From Nocardioides solisilvae (GTDB lineage: Bacteria > Actinomycetota > Actinomycetes > Propionibacteriales > Nocardioidaceae), in assembly GCF_003194625.1 (NCBI RefSeq), contig NZ_QHKX01000003.1, positions 1 to 64,000 of the forward strand: 64,000 nt of DNA. The letters are read 5' to 3'. A model generated the notes under the pieces. The model had not been told where the DNA came from, searched no databases, and saw nothing but the letters and a program-made list of their open reading frames with translations. This document shows, piece after piece, positions 33,639-46,847 of this stretch (position 1 is the first letter of the stretch; every line of letters starts with the position of its first letter). The translations under genes were made by a program, and so were the position numbers.

Positions 33639-34496
33639 TCAGCGGCTGCTGCGCCGGCGGCGCCGGCGCGTCCCGCGGGCGTCCCACACGTCCAGGGCGA
33701 AGGAGACGGCCTCGCCGTCGAGGCGGGCCGGGTCGAGCCGCCACTCCCAGGGGCCCCGGGTCCGCACGGCGCGGGCCCGCGGCAGCTCGTCGGCCAGCAT
33801 CCGCACGTCGGACCACGGCCGCGCGAGGTCGCCGCGGTGGCCCAGCACGAGCGCCGGCACCTCGATCGTCCGGCGCGCCGCGGAGTCGGGCGCCAGGCGA
33901 CCGAAGAGCACGCCGTGCAGCATCGCGGCGACGGCGTCGGCGCGCTGGTTGACCACGTCCAGGGCGACCCCGGCCCAGAACGGCACGATCCCGCGCGGCA
34001 CCGCGCGGGAGGCCCGCCGCAACCCCGAGAAGGCGACCGGGAGCGTGCGCGCCCCGACCATCAGCGGGGCCAGGCAGGTCAGGGCGGCGGCGAAGCCGTT
34101 GTCCAGCACCGGGGACTCCAGCAGGAGGCCGCGGACGCGCTCCGGCGCCCGGACCGCCGCCTCGAGGGCGACGTTGGCGCCCAGCGAGACCCCGCCGAGC
34201 AGCGCCTGCTCGGCCCCGAGGTGGTCGAGCAGGGCCACCACGTGGTCGGCGAACGACGGCACGGAGTAGGCCAGCGGGTCCCCGGGCCGGTCGGAGCGGC
34301 CGTGCCCCAGCAGGTCCAGCGTGACGACGTGCAACCCCTCGGCGGCGAGCCTGCGGGCGAGCGGCTGGTGCATCCGGCGGGTGAGCAGCTCGCCGTGCAG
34401 CAGCAGCACCCAGCGCTCGCCGCCGCCGTACTCGGTGAACTCGAGACGGTCCCCGGACCCCAGGAAGAGCTGACCGATCCGTTCTGAGACCAACAT
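33639..34496 (-). CDS. Alpha/beta hydrolase
   Basis: This 285-residue alpha/beta-fold protein has the oxyanion segment LLLHGELLTRRMHQPLA, strand-loop DLLGHGRSDRP and a nucleophile elbow GVSLGAN with Ser at about residue 103. The acid is probably Asp in LGHRGDLARPW. I do not see the usual late catalytic His near the C-terminus, which instead ends in a run of Arg, so activity is uncertain. ATG follows TAGATT (34508-34503) by 6 bases. It is divergent from the histidine kinase and the substrate is unknown. Confidence 0.85.
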   Translation of the reverse strand: MLVSERIGQLFLGSGDRLEFTEYGGGERWVLLLHGELLTRRMHQPLARRLAAEGLHVVTLDLLGHGRSDRPGDPLAYSVPSFADHVVALLDHLGAEQALLGGVSLGANVALEAAVRAPERVRGLLLESPVLDNGFAAALTCLAPLMVGARTLPVAFSGLRRASRAVPRGIVPFWAGVALDVVNQRADAVAAMLHGVLFGRLAPDSAARRTIEVPALVLGHRGDLARPWSDVRMLADELPRARAVRTRGPWEWRLDPARLDGEAVSFALDVWDARGTRRRRRRSSR

Positions 34497-34574
34497 GCAC
34501 GCAATCTAGCGACCCCGGGGCTGTCTCCAGCCGAATGCCCGCGAACGAGGGGCTCTGCTGGAACACTGTGGGCC

Positions 34575-39177
<4,603 letters not shown>

Positions 39178-39192
<15 letters not shown>

Positions 39193-39219
39193 GCAGCGAA
39201 GGAGGAGCAGGAAAGTCAT
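39178..39219 (-). CDS. leuA leader peptide (MTFLLLLRCRNEA)
   Basis: This 13-codon reading frame contains four consecutive Leu codons (CTG CTC CTC CTT). It starts 9 bases after a TAGACT -10 hexamer (39234-39229) and ends 72 bases before leuA. Leucine-rich leader peptides of this form precede leuA in other actinobacteria. Ribosome stalling at the Leu run when leucyl-tRNA is scarce would raise leuA expression through the hairpin at 39157-39192. Confidence 0.85.
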
Positions 39220-39228
39220 GACGCCAGG

Positions 39229-39234
39229 AGTCTA
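39229..39234 (-). promoter_or_regulatory. -10 element of leuA leader transcript
   Basis: TAGACT on the minus strand lies 9 bases before the leader peptide ATG. No clear -35 is visible. Confidence 0.5.
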
Positions 39235-39296
39235 GCCCATGCCCGGCTGGAGGGCGTTCCTCGTCCGTGGACGACGCCGGACCGTAGGGTCGGACC

Positions 39297-39785
39297 ATGG
39301 CCCGGCTCCTGGTGGTGCACCACTCCCCCACGACGACCGTCCGCGCCCTCACCGACGCCGTGCTCGCCGGCACGCGGGACGACGCGCTGGAGGGGGTCGA
39401 GGTCGTGGCGCGGCCGGCGCTGGAGGCCACGGCCGCCGACGTGCTGGCCGCCGACGGCTACCTGCTCGGGACCCCGGCCAACTTCGGATACATGTCCGGG
39501 GCGCTCAAGCACTTCTTCGACACGATCTTCCTCGAGGCGGGCGGGGCGCTCACCGACGACGGCCAGGCAGGTCCCGCCGGGACCGGACGCCGGCCCTTCG
39601 GCCTGTGGGTGCACGGCCGGTACGACACCACCGGGGCGACGCGGTCGGTGCTCTCCCTGGTCCAGGCCCTCCCGTGGCGGCAGGCCACCCCCGTGCTGGA
39701 GGTCCTGGGGGACGTCGGCGAGCGGGAGCGCGAGGCGGCCTACGAGCTGGGCGCCACCGTGGCTGCCCTGGTGGAGCAGGCATGA
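39297..39785 (+). CDS. Flavodoxin-fold NAD(P)H-dependent oxidoreductase
   Basis: This is a 162-residue FMN-binding protein. The phosphate loop HHSPTTTVRAL is at about residues 8-18, and GTPANFGYMSGALKHFFD at about 58-75 is the isoalloxazine-binding loop common to WrbA-like and NADPH-dependent FMN reductases. ATG follows TAGGGT (39285-39290) by 6 bases. Its stop overlaps the start of the next gene (ATGA), so the two are cotranscribed. The electron acceptor is unknown. Confidence 0.87.
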   Translation: MARLLVVHHSPTTTVRALTDAVLAGTRDDALEGVEVVARPALEATAADVLAADGYLLGTPANFGYMSGALKHFFDTIFLEAGGALTDDGQAGPAGTGRRPFGLWVHGRYDTTGATRSVLSLVQALPWRQATPVLEVLGDVGEREREAAYELGATVAALVEQA

Positions 39786-40618
39786 GACCCCTCCTGTCGG
39801 CGGCCGCCTGCGCGCTGGCGCTGCTGCTCGCCGCGTGCTCCGGCGACGACGGGCCCTCGCCCGACGTGGGCGCGCCGACCACCGCCCCGACCGCGTCGGA
39901 CGAGCCGCGCCCCCCGGCCCCCCGGGCCGGCGCCTGCTACCGGTTGCGCCACCGCGACGCCCTGGCCTCGGTGTCGGACCGGGCGGCCGTGCCGTGCCGG
40001 CGCAAGCACACCTCCGTCACCTTCCACGTCGGCCGGCTCGACCTGCGCCCCGGCCGGCGCCAGCGCCCCCTCCGGATCGACTCGCCGCGCGTCCGGAGCC
40101 AGGTGGCCGAGGCCTGCCTCCGACGGCTGCGCGAGCACCTGGGTGGCACCGAGGAGTCCTTCCGCCTCACCATGCTGACCACCGTGTGGTTCACGCCCAA
40201 CGTGGCCGACGGCGAGCGCGGAGCCCGGTGGTTCCGCTGCGACGTCGTCGCGCCCGGCGCGCGCAGGTCGCTGCTGCCGCTCCCGGCGCCGCCCGCGCTC
40301 CGCGGCATCCTCGACGACCCCGACCGCCGCGACGCCTTCTCGACCTGCGGCACCGCCGAGCCGGGCACCGCGGGCTTCCGTCGGGTGACGTGCGGCCAGC
40401 GGCACACCTGGCGGGCGGTGGCGAGCGTGGACCTCGGGGACGGCGCCTACCCCGAGATCCGGGACACCGCCGACCGCATGCGCGAGCCCTGCACGGAGGC
40501 GGCCCGCGCCTGGGCCGACGACCCGCTCGACTTCTCCTGGACCGAGGAACGACCCACGCGCGAGCAGTGGCAGGCCGGACGACGCCACGGCCTGTGCTGG
40601 ACCGCCGTCACCGACTGA
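39782..40618 (+). CDS. Lipoprotein resembling septum-formation-family proteins
   Basis: This 278-residue lipoprotein has a signal peptide ending LLLAACS (Cys at about residue 20) and a Pro/Thr-rich linker. Two similar Cys-containing repeats follow, GACYRL...VPCRRKHTSVTF and STCGT...VTCGQRHTWRAV, the xVxCxxxHxxEV-like pattern of the septum-formation domain in actinobacterial lipoproteins. Six or more Cys suggest disulphides. ATGA overlap with the flavoprotein gene suggests coupling. The function is not established. Confidence 0.8.
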   Translation: MRPLLSAAACALALLLAACSGDDGPSPDVGAPTTAPTASDEPRPPAPRAGACYRLRHRDALASVSDRAAVPCRRKHTSVTFHVGRLDLRPGRRQRPLRIDSPRVRSQVAEACLRRLREHLGGTEESFRLTMLTTVWFTPNVADGERGARWFRCDVVAPGARRSLLPLPAPPALRGILDDPDRRDAFSTCGTAEPGTAGFRRVTCGQRHTWRAVASVDLGDGAYPEIRDTADRMREPCTEAARAWADDPLDFSWTEERPTREQWQAGRRHGLCWTAVTD

Positions 40619-40635
40619 GCCCCGGGGGGGCTCAG
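40615..40635. terminator. Hairpin shared by convergent stops
   Basis: CTGAGCCCC-GGG-GGGGCTCAG is a 9-bp stem that includes the stop codon of the lipoprotein gene and lies against the end of era. There is no T tract, so efficiency is uncertain. Confidence 0.4.
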
Positions 40636-41573
40636 AAGCCCAGCTTGCGCAGCTGACGCGGGTCCCGCTGCCAGTCCTTGGCGATCTTGACGTGCAGGTC
40701 GAGGTAGACGGGGGTGCCGAGCAGCGCCTCGATCTGGAGCCGGGCCGTCTTGCCGACCTCCCGCAGCCGGGACCCCTTGTGGCCGATGACGATCCCCTTC
40801 TGGGAGTCGCGCTCGACGTAGAGGTTGGCGTGCACGTCGAGCAGCGGCTTCTCCTCCGGCCGGTCCTCGCGCAGGCGCATCTCCTCCACGGTCACCGCGA
40901 TCGAGTGGGGCAGCTCGTCGCGCACCCCCTCGAGGGCGGCCTCGCGGATCAGCTCGGCCACCAGGACCTCCTCGGGAGCGTCCGTGAGGTCGCCGTCGGG
41001 GTACAGCTGGGGACCCTCGGGCAGCAGCGCCACCAGCAGGTCGGCGAGCAGGTCCACCTGGCTGCCGGCGGCCGCGGAGACGGGGACGATCTCGGCCCAC
41101 TCGGTCCCGGTCTCCTCGCCGAGCGCCTGGATCGCGAGCAGGTGCTCGCCGAGCTGCTCGGGCGTGGCCAGGTCGGTCTTGGTGGCGACGGCGACCTTGA
41201 CCTTGCGACGCACCTTGCCGAGCTCACCGACGATGTAGCGGTCGCCGGGGCCGATCTTCTCGTTCGCCGGGAAGCAGACGGCCACCACGTCCACCTCCGC
41301 CCAAGTGGTGCGGACCAGGTCGTTGAGCCGCTCCCCCAGGAGGGTCCGGGGCCGGTGCAGGCCGGGGGTGTCCACGAGGATGAGCTGCGCGTCCGGGCGG
41401 TGCACGATCCCGCGCACCACCGTCCGCGTGGTCTGCGGCTTGGACGACGTGATCACCACCTTGCTGCCCACCAGCGCGTTGGTCAGCGTCGACTTCCCGG
41501 CGTTCGGACGGCCGACGAACGACACGAAGCCGCTGCGGTGGACGGGGGCGCTCGACGCGTCGGTCTCGGTCAT
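40632..41573 (-). CDS. era: GTPase Era
   Basis: Era is a ribosome-assembly GTPase that binds 16S rRNA. The 313-residue protein has G1 GRPNAGKST at 21-29, G3 DTPG, G4 TKTD and a C-terminal KH domain with GIVIGHKGSRLREVG. The ATG overlaps the stop of the upstream siderophore-interacting protein gene (ATGA), so the two are cotranscribed. In mycobacteria era follows the small CDA-like gene directly; here tmsA, tmsB and the siderophore gene separate them. Confidence 0.97.
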   Translation of the reverse strand: MTETDASSAPVHRSGFVSFVGRPNAGKSTLTNALVGSKVVITSSKPQTTRTVVRGIVHRPDAQLILVDTPGLHRPRTLLGERLNDLVRTTWAEVDVVAVCFPANEKIGPGDRYIVGELGKVRRKVKVAVATKTDLATPEQLGEHLLAIQALGEETGTEWAEIVPVSAAAGSQVDLLADLLVALLPEGPQLYPDGDLTDAPEEVLVAELIREAALEGVRDELPHSIAVTVEEMRLREDRPEEKPLLDVHANLYVERDSQKGIVIGHKGSRLREVGKTARLQIEALLGTPVYLDLHVKIAKDWQRDPRQLRKLGF

Positions 41574-42352
41574 CGGTCCTCCCGGGCGGCGTCGTAGGCC
41601 GCCCAGATCTCGTCGTCGGTCCTGCCGGCCGCCTTGCCGGCTCGGTAGAGCGGTCCGGGGTCCACGGCCCGCGGCTGGCGGACGGCGTTGCCGCGCCAGT
41701 AGCCCATCACGTCGTACGCGTGGTGGGGAAGCCCCCGCACCCGCATCAGGTGCTTGCGGACCGCCCGCATCTGGGCGGACTCCCCCGCCATCCAGAAGTA
41801 GCCCTCACCCTCGGGCCACTCGATCTGCTCGACCGCGGCGGCGAGCGCCGAGGCGCCCGGCGCGGGCGGCGTCAACCAGGTCGTCGCGGAGCCGTCGGGC
41901 AGGTGGCCGCCGAGGACGGCCGGGTCGTCCGGCACCTCGGCCCAGACGCGCGTCGGCACGGTGACCGACTCGCAGATCCGTGCCATCGCGGGCAGGGCGG
42001 TGAGGTCGCCGACGAGCAGCAGCCACGAGGCGTCGTCGGGCATCGCGAACGACCCCTTGGGCTCGGTCACCGTGACCGTGTCGCCCACGCACCCGCCCGC
42101 CGCCCACTCGGTGACGAGGCCCGTCTCGTGGACCACGACGTCGAGCGTGAGCTCCGACCCCGTCCAGGACCGGACCGTGTAGTAGCGGCTCTGGAACTGG
42201 CCGGGCACCACCAGGCCGACCCACTCGTCGGGGATCCCCGTGCTGGTGAAGCCGGTCAGCCCCGGTCCCCCGAGGACCAGCCGGACCAGGTGCGGCGAGA
42301 GCTGCTCGCGCCGCACCACCTCGGCGGTGTGCTGCTCGGCGCGGGTGCTCAC
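41570..42352 (-). CDS. Siderophore-interacting (ViuB-like) ferric reductase
   Basis: This 260-residue FAD-dependent ferric-siderophore reductase has the FAD site SRYYTVRSWTG (R-x-Y-T/S at about residue 55), LVGDLTALPAMARI for NAD(P)H binding and a C-terminal GEGYFWMAGESAQMRAVRKHL followed by GYWRGNA, all typical of the SIP family. The GTG at 42352 follows TAGCCT (42364-42359) by 6 bases. It probably releases iron from imported siderophores. Its operon position just before era is unusual. Confidence 0.93.
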   Translation of the reverse strand: MSTRAEQHTAEVVRREQLSPHLVRLVLGGPGLTGFTSTGIPDEWVGLVVPGQFQSRYYTVRSWTGSELTLDVVVHETGLVTEWAAGGCVGDTVTVTEPKGSFAMPDDASWLLLVGDLTALPAMARICESVTVPTRVWAEVPDDPAVLGGHLPDGSATTWLTPPAPGASALAAAVEQIEWPEGEGYFWMAGESAQMRAVRKHLMRVRGLPHHAYDVMGYWRGNAVRQPRAVDPGPLYRAGKAAGRTDDEIWAAYDAAREDR

Positions 42353-42376
42353 GGGTCAAGGCTAGACACCGGCCTC

Positions 42377-43663
42377 TCACCAGTGCGACCCCAGCCCCGG
42401 CCCCGGGCTCCCCGGCTCGGTGCGGGCGAGCAGCACCTGGTGCAGCTCGACGGTGTTGCGCTCGAACCCGAGCCGGGAGCCCGCCATGTAGAGCCCCCAC
42501 ACCCGGGCCGTCCCGATCCCGGCCTCGGCGACGCAGTCGTCCCAGTGGGTCACGAGGTTGGCGCACCAGTCGCGCAGCGTGAGGGCGTAGTGGTCCCGCA
42601 GGTTCTCCACGTGCAGCAGCTCGAGGCCGGCGTCCTGGGCCTCGGTGACGATCCGCCCCACGCCCGTGAGCTCCCCGTCGGGAAAGACGTAGCGGTCGAT
42701 GAACGCGCCGGTCTCGGTCCTCGCGTTGTGGGGCCGGGTGATGGAATGGTTGAGCAGGCGGCCGCCGGGTCGCAGCCGGTCCCTGAGATGCCGGAAGTAC
42801 GCCGGGTAGCGGCGGACCCCCACGTGCTCGGTCAGGCCGATCGAGCACACCGCGTCGAAGCCGCCGTCCACCACCTCGCGGTAGTCCTGGTGCCGCACCT
42901 CCACGAGGTCCCCCAGGCCCTCCCGCTCCACGTCCGCACGCGCCCAGGCCGCCTGCTCGGCCGACAGGGTCACCGCGAGGACGCGGACGCCGTGCTCGCG
43001 GGCCGCGTGCCGGGCCATCGCGCCCCAGCCGCAGCCGACGTCCAGCAACCGCTGCCCAGGGCGCAGGTCCAGCTTGCGCACGACCAGCTCGTGCTTCGCC
43101 GCCTGTGCCTCCTCGAGCGTGGCGTCGGCGTCGGGGAAGAGCGCGCAGGTGTAGGTCATCGAGGGGCCCAGCACCCGCTCGTAGAAGCGGTTGGAGACGT
43201 CGTAGTGGCGCTCGATCACCCCGGCGTCCCGCGTCCGGGTGTGCCGCACCCCCTCGACCGCACGCCGCCACCGCGGCAGGTGCTCCTCCGGCGGCGGCTC
43301 GGGAGGCACCAGGTGGGAGAGGCCCAGCGAGCGGAGCAGCGCCACGGTCCCCGTCGGGCCCGGCACCCGGAAGCGGGTGCGGTCCATGAGCCGGGCGAGC
43401 AGGGCGTAGGGGTCCCCGGGATGGACCCCCTCGGGCTCGAGGTCGCCCGCCACGTAGGCGCGGGCCAGTCCCAGGTCCCCGGGAGCGGTGACGAGGTAGG
43501 AGAGCCCGCGCTCCGTGCGCAGGCGCAGCCCGACCGGGGAGTCGGGGGGCCCGGTCGTGCTGCCGTCCCAGGCGCTGAGCCGCACGGGGACGCCGTCACG
43601 CATCAGGGACCCGATCACCGCCGCGACGGGCCTGCTCCGGGTCCGGGTCGGGGTCACGCTCAT
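42377..43663 (-). CDS. tmsB: Fatty acid methyltransferase (CFA-synthase family, TmsB-like)
   Basis: This 428-residue SAM-dependent methyltransferase of the cyclopropane-fatty-acid synthase family has the SAM motif RLLDVGCGWGAMARHAA (about residues 195-211), HYDVSNRFYERVLG and SIGLTEHVG. It overlaps the FAD oxidoreductase gene upstream by 4 bases. This pair matches TmsB-TmsA (BfaB-BfaA in mycobacteria), which methylenate and then reduce oleoyl chains to 10-methyl acids such as tuberculostearic acid. Without the partner it would be called a plain CFA synthase. Confidence 0.85.
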   Translation of the reverse strand: MSVTPTRTRSRPVAAVIGSLMRDGVPVRLSAWDGSTTGPPDSPVGLRLRTERGLSYLVTAPGDLGLARAYVAGDLEPEGVHPGDPYALLARLMDRTRFRVPGPTGTVALLRSLGLSHLVPPEPPPEEHLPRWRRAVEGVRHTRTRDAGVIERHYDVSNRFYERVLGPSMTYTCALFPDADATLEEAQAAKHELVVRKLDLRPGQRLLDVGCGWGAMARHAAREHGVRVLAVTLSAEQAAWARADVEREGLGDLVEVRHQDYREVVDGGFDAVCSIGLTEHVGVRRYPAYFRHLRDRLRPGGRLLNHSITRPHNARTETGAFIDRYVFPDGELTGVGRIVTEAQDAGLELLHVENLRDHYALTLRDWCANLVTHWDDCVAEAGIGTARVWGLYMAGSRLGFERNTVELHQVLLARTEPGSPGPGLGSHW

Positions 43664-45030
43664 CGTCGTCGCACCGCCTTGTCGTGGAGGGAGGGGAACC
43701 GGTCGTCGGGGTCGTACCTGGCCTTCACCGCGGCCAGCGCCTCGCCGCCGTACGACCGGTCGAACGTCTCGCGGTCGTAGAACGCCTCGGAGTACAGCGA
43801 CTTGTGGCCGCCCAGCTCGGCGACGCGTCGCTCCACCGCACGGTTCAGCGGCGAGTCGGCGGCCCCGGGGCCGACGGGGACGGTGCCCCAGAAGCCGAGG
43901 TTGACGTACGTCGTCCCGGGTCGCAGCGGGTAGGTCGGCCACGTCCGGCCCCCGCGCAGGCGCAGGGGGCAGAGCCAGACCGGCCGCAGGCCCACCTCCC
44001 GGTCGAACCACCGCAGGAAGTCGCCGCACCGGTCAAGCGGGACCTCGACGTCCTGGACGACGCGCTCCCGCGCCGGGCGCCCCGCCCGGCGGTCCAGCCT
44101 GTCGACGACGCCGTACCGGCGGTCCAGCGCCACGAGCCGGTGGTACACGTCGGAGCGTCGCAGGCGCCGGGGCCACGCCCGGCGCACCCAGGGCCGCTCC
44201 AGGCCGAAGGCGGCCGAGCACCAGAACCAGTCGGTGTCCCAGCGCCAGAGGTAGTCGTGGGTGGTGAGCAGGTCCTCGTCGCGGCTGCGGACGGACCGGT
44301 GGTAGATCCGGTCCCGGGTGTAGTCCGAGGTGGGACCGGGGTCCGCGCCGTGGGTGGCCAGCGTGAGGCGCAGGTCGTCGGGCGCGAGGGCCATCCCGTC
44401 CATGCCGTCGACCCGGGTGCCCCGCCACTCGTGGTGCGCCACCACGTGCTCCACGACCCTGCCCAGCTCCTCGGGGTCGCGCAGGCGCAGGTGCCTGAGG
44501 GCGACGTACCGTCCGACGGGCTCCAGCTCCACCTCGAGGCGGACGGCGTAGCCGAGGGAGCCGTAGGAGTTCGGGAAGGCGTCGAAGAGGTCGTCGCCGG
44601 GCTGGACCGTCACCACCGTCCCGGACCCCGTGAGCACGTCCATCTCCAGGACGGACTCGTGCGGCAGCCCGTGGCGGAAGCTGGTGGACTCGATCCCCAG
44701 CCCGCTCACCGCCCCACCGACCGTGATGGTGCGCAGCTGCGGGACGACGAGCGGTGCCAGGTCGTGCTCGAGGGTGGCCGCGACCAGGCGCTGGTAGGTG
44801 CACATCCCCTGGACCTGCGCGGTGCGCCGCACGGGATCCACGCCCAGCACCCCGGCGAGCCCGGAGACGTCGAGGCCGTGCGCCCCGGCGGTCCGCGGAC
44901 GGAAGAGGTTGCCCGTGCGCTTGGCGAGCCGCACCGGCGCACCGGGCGGCAGGGCCGCCCAGGACGCCCGCAGCCGGGCGACGGCGGCCTCGTGCCGACG
45001 CCCCTCGCGGGACGCCACGTCCGGGCCCAC
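43660..45030 (-). CDS. tmsA: FAD-dependent oxidoreductase (TmsA-like, DprE1/DHCR24 type)
   Basis: This 456-residue oxidoreductase of the PCMH/VAO FAD fold has TITVGGAVSGLGIESTSFRHG at about residues 100-120 and FPNSYGSLGYAVRLEVELEPV further on. The C-terminal half has TYPLRPGTTYVNLGFW. Homologues such as Rv0449c reduce the 10-methylene fatty acid made by the adjacent methyltransferase. GTG at 45030 follows TAGCGT (45042-45037) by 6 bases, so the pair has its own leaderless promoter inside the corC-era block. Confidence 0.85.
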   Translation of the reverse strand: MGPDVASREGRRHEAAVARLRASWAALPPGAPVRLAKRTGNLFRPRTAGAHGLDVSGLAGVLGVDPVRRTAQVQGMCTYQRLVAATLEHDLAPLVVPQLRTITVGGAVSGLGIESTSFRHGLPHESVLEMDVLTGSGTVVTVQPGDDLFDAFPNSYGSLGYAVRLEVELEPVGRYVALRHLRLRDPEELGRVVEHVVAHHEWRGTRVDGMDGMALAPDDLRLTLATHGADPGPTSDYTRDRIYHRSVRSRDEDLLTTHDYLWRWDTDWFWCSAAFGLERPWVRRAWPRRLRRSDVYHRLVALDRRYGVVDRLDRRAGRPARERVVQDVEVPLDRCGDFLRWFDREVGLRPVWLCPLRLRGGRTWPTYPLRPGTTYVNLGFWGTVPVGPGAADSPLNRAVERRVAELGGHKSLYSEAFYDRETFDRSYGGEALAAVKARYDPDDRFPSLHDKAVRRR

Positions 45031-45069
45031 CCGACCACGCTAGGGCAGGACGCGGGTCGGGCGCGAGCG

Positions 45070-45456
45070 TCAGCCCCGCTGCTCCCGACCCGGCTCGCCC
45101 GCCGTCCCGCTGGAGGTCAGCGTGCCCCGCGCGTCGCCGAGGTGGACCACGACCTCCGGGGAGGCGAACTCGACCAGCACGGCGCGGTCCTCCGGCGACA
45201 GCTCGTCGGCACCCAGGAGCACCGCTGCCTCGAGCCCCCGGGAGCCCGACGAGTGCGCCATCGCCACGGCGACCTGCACGGCGCCCAGCCGCAGCGACTC
45301 CAGCTCGACGCTGGCCGCGGCGTAGGTGCGCCCGTCGCTGTCCCGCACGGCCGCACCCTGGGCCGCGCCGACGCGGGCCCGAGTCGCCCGGGCCAGCGTC
45401 ACCAGCTTGGCGTCCTCGGCCGCGAGGCCGCCTGCCTCACCCGTGCTCGCGCTCAT
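45070..45456 (-). CDS. Cytidine-deaminase-like protein without catalytic motifs
   Basis: This 128-residue protein matches in position and form the small gene between corC and era in mycobacteria (Rv2365c-like). The fold resembles cytidine deaminase (ARATRARVGAAQGAAVRDSDGRTYAAASVEL, LSPEDRAVLVEFA), but the zinc-binding HAE/CAE and PCxxC motifs are absent, so deamination is unlikely. It overlaps the end of corC by 20 bases. The function is unknown; conservation in the ribosome-related block suggests a structural or regulatory role. Confidence 0.85.
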   Translation of the reverse strand: MSASTGEAGGLAAEDAKLVTLARATRARVGAAQGAAVRDSDGRTYAAASVELESLRLGAVQVAVAMAHSSGSRGLEAAVLLGADELSPEDRAVLVEFASPEVVVHLGDARGTLTSSGTAGEPGREQRG

Positions 45457-46819
45457 CGGTTCCCGCCTCCGTCCCGGCCCTCGGGGCCGTCTCGTCGTCC
45501 GTGCCGTCCACGGCGTGCTCGTCGTCCCCGGCAGGCTCGGCGCCGTGGCCGGTCTGGCGGTCGGCGACCACGCTGACCAGCACGGTGCCGACCTGGTTCC
45601 GCCGTCCGGAGGGGCCCTCGGCCTCGAACCGCAGGCCGTGCACCTCGACCGTGGAGCCGGGGATCGGCACCTTGCCGAGGTGCTTGGCCATGAGGCCCCG
45701 CACCGTGTCGACGTCGTCGTCGATCACGTGGATCCCGAAGACCTCGCCCAGGTCGTCGACCGGGAACCGGGAGGAGACCCGCGTGCCGGCGGCCGTGACC
45801 TCGACCGGCACCTCGGCGGTGTCGTACTCGTCGGTGATCTCGCCGACGATCTCCTCCAGGACGTCCTCGATGGTCACCAGCCCCGCGGTGCCGCCGTACT
45901 CGTCGACCACCACGGCGATGTGCTGCCGCGACGCCTGCATCTCCGTCAGCAGGGCGTCGACGGGCTTCGAGTCGGGCACGTGGTGGACCGGGCGCATCAG
46001 CTCGTCGACGCGCTGGACCGTCTCGGCCTCCGGGTCCTCGAAGTCCCGCCGCGCGATGTCCTTGAAGTAGGCCATCCCCACGATGTCGTCGAGGTTCTCG
46101 TCGACCACCGGCACCCGGGAGTAGCCCGTGCGCAGGAACAGCGACATGGCCTGGCGGAGGTTCTTGTGCCGCTCCAGGTAGACGATGTCGGGACGCGGCA
46201 CCATCACCTCGCGGACGATCGTGTCGCCCAGCTGGAAGACGGAGTGGATCATCTTCCGCTCCCCCTCCTCGATCACGGCGGAGGCCTCGGCCAGGTCGAC
46301 CAGCTCGCGCAGCTCGGTCTCGGTGGAGAACGGGCCGCGCCGGAAGCCTCGCCCGGGGGTGATCGCGTTGCCCAGCAGGATGAGCAGCTGCGGGAGCGGC
46401 CCCAGCACCCGCGTGACCATGACGACCGGCCCGGCCAGCGCCAGCCCCACCGACGTGTGGTGCTGCCGGCCGAGGGTGCGGGGCGCGACCCCGATCACGA
46501 CGAAGGAGACCAGCAGCATCGCCGCCAGGGCGGTGAGCAGCGTGGGCCACCAGGCGCCGTCCCAGGCGTCGTGCAGCAGCAGCGTGACCACCACGATGGA
46601 GGCGACCTCGAAGAGCAGCCGCAGGAGCAGGACGGTGTTGAGGTAGCGCGGCGAGTCGTCGAGCACCTCCAGCACCCGGCGCGCCCCCGCACGGCCGTCG
46701 GCCTGGAGCTCCTCGGCCCGCGCCCGCGAGAAGCCGCTGAGCGCCGCGTCGGCCGCCGAGAAGAGCCCGGCCAGCAGGACCATCACGGCGGCGCCGACCA
46801 CCCACCAGAGCTCGCTCAC
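45437..46819 (-). CDS. CorC/HlyC family membrane protein (DUF21-CBS)
   Basis: This is a 460-residue hemolysin-family transporter-like protein. DUF21 has three or four membrane helices (residues 1-150), with two CBS domains (about 200-330: VMVPRPDIVYLE and HIAVVVDEYGGTAGLVTIEDVLEEIVGEI), a CorC_HlyC transporter-associated domain and an acidic disordered tail. Such proteins act in Mg2+/Co2+ efflux or in resistance to divalent metals. It lies 28 bases downstream of ybeY and overlaps the CDA-like gene. Confidence 0.92.
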   Translation of the reverse strand: MSELWWVVGAAVMVLLAGLFSAADAALSGFSRARAEELQADGRAGARRVLEVLDDSPRYLNTVLLLRLLFEVASIVVVTLLLHDAWDGAWWPTLLTALAAMLLVSFVVIGVAPRTLGRQHHTSVGLALAGPVVMVTRVLGPLPQLLILLGNAITPGRGFRRGPFSTETELRELVDLAEASAVIEEGERKMIHSVFQLGDTIVREVMVPRPDIVYLERHKNLRQAMSLFLRTGYSRVPVVDENLDDIVGMAYFKDIARRDFEDPEAETVQRVDELMRPVHHVPDSKPVDALLTEMQASRQHIAVVVDEYGGTAGLVTIEDVLEEIVGEITDEYDTAEVPVEVTAAGTRVSSRFPVDDLGEVFGIHVIDDDVDTVRGLMAKHLGKVPIPGSTVEVHGLRFEAEGPSGRRNQVGTVLVSVVADRQTGHGAEPAGDDEHAVDGTDDETAPRAGTEAGTDEREHG

Positions 46820-46847
46820 CGAGGGGCCCCGGCCCGTCGTCCGCCGC

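Noticed and set aside
33639..34496. Chloroperoxidase or specific lipase name for the alpha/beta hydrolase
   Set aside because: The Ser elbow is clear, but the catalytic His is not, and nothing indicates a substrate.
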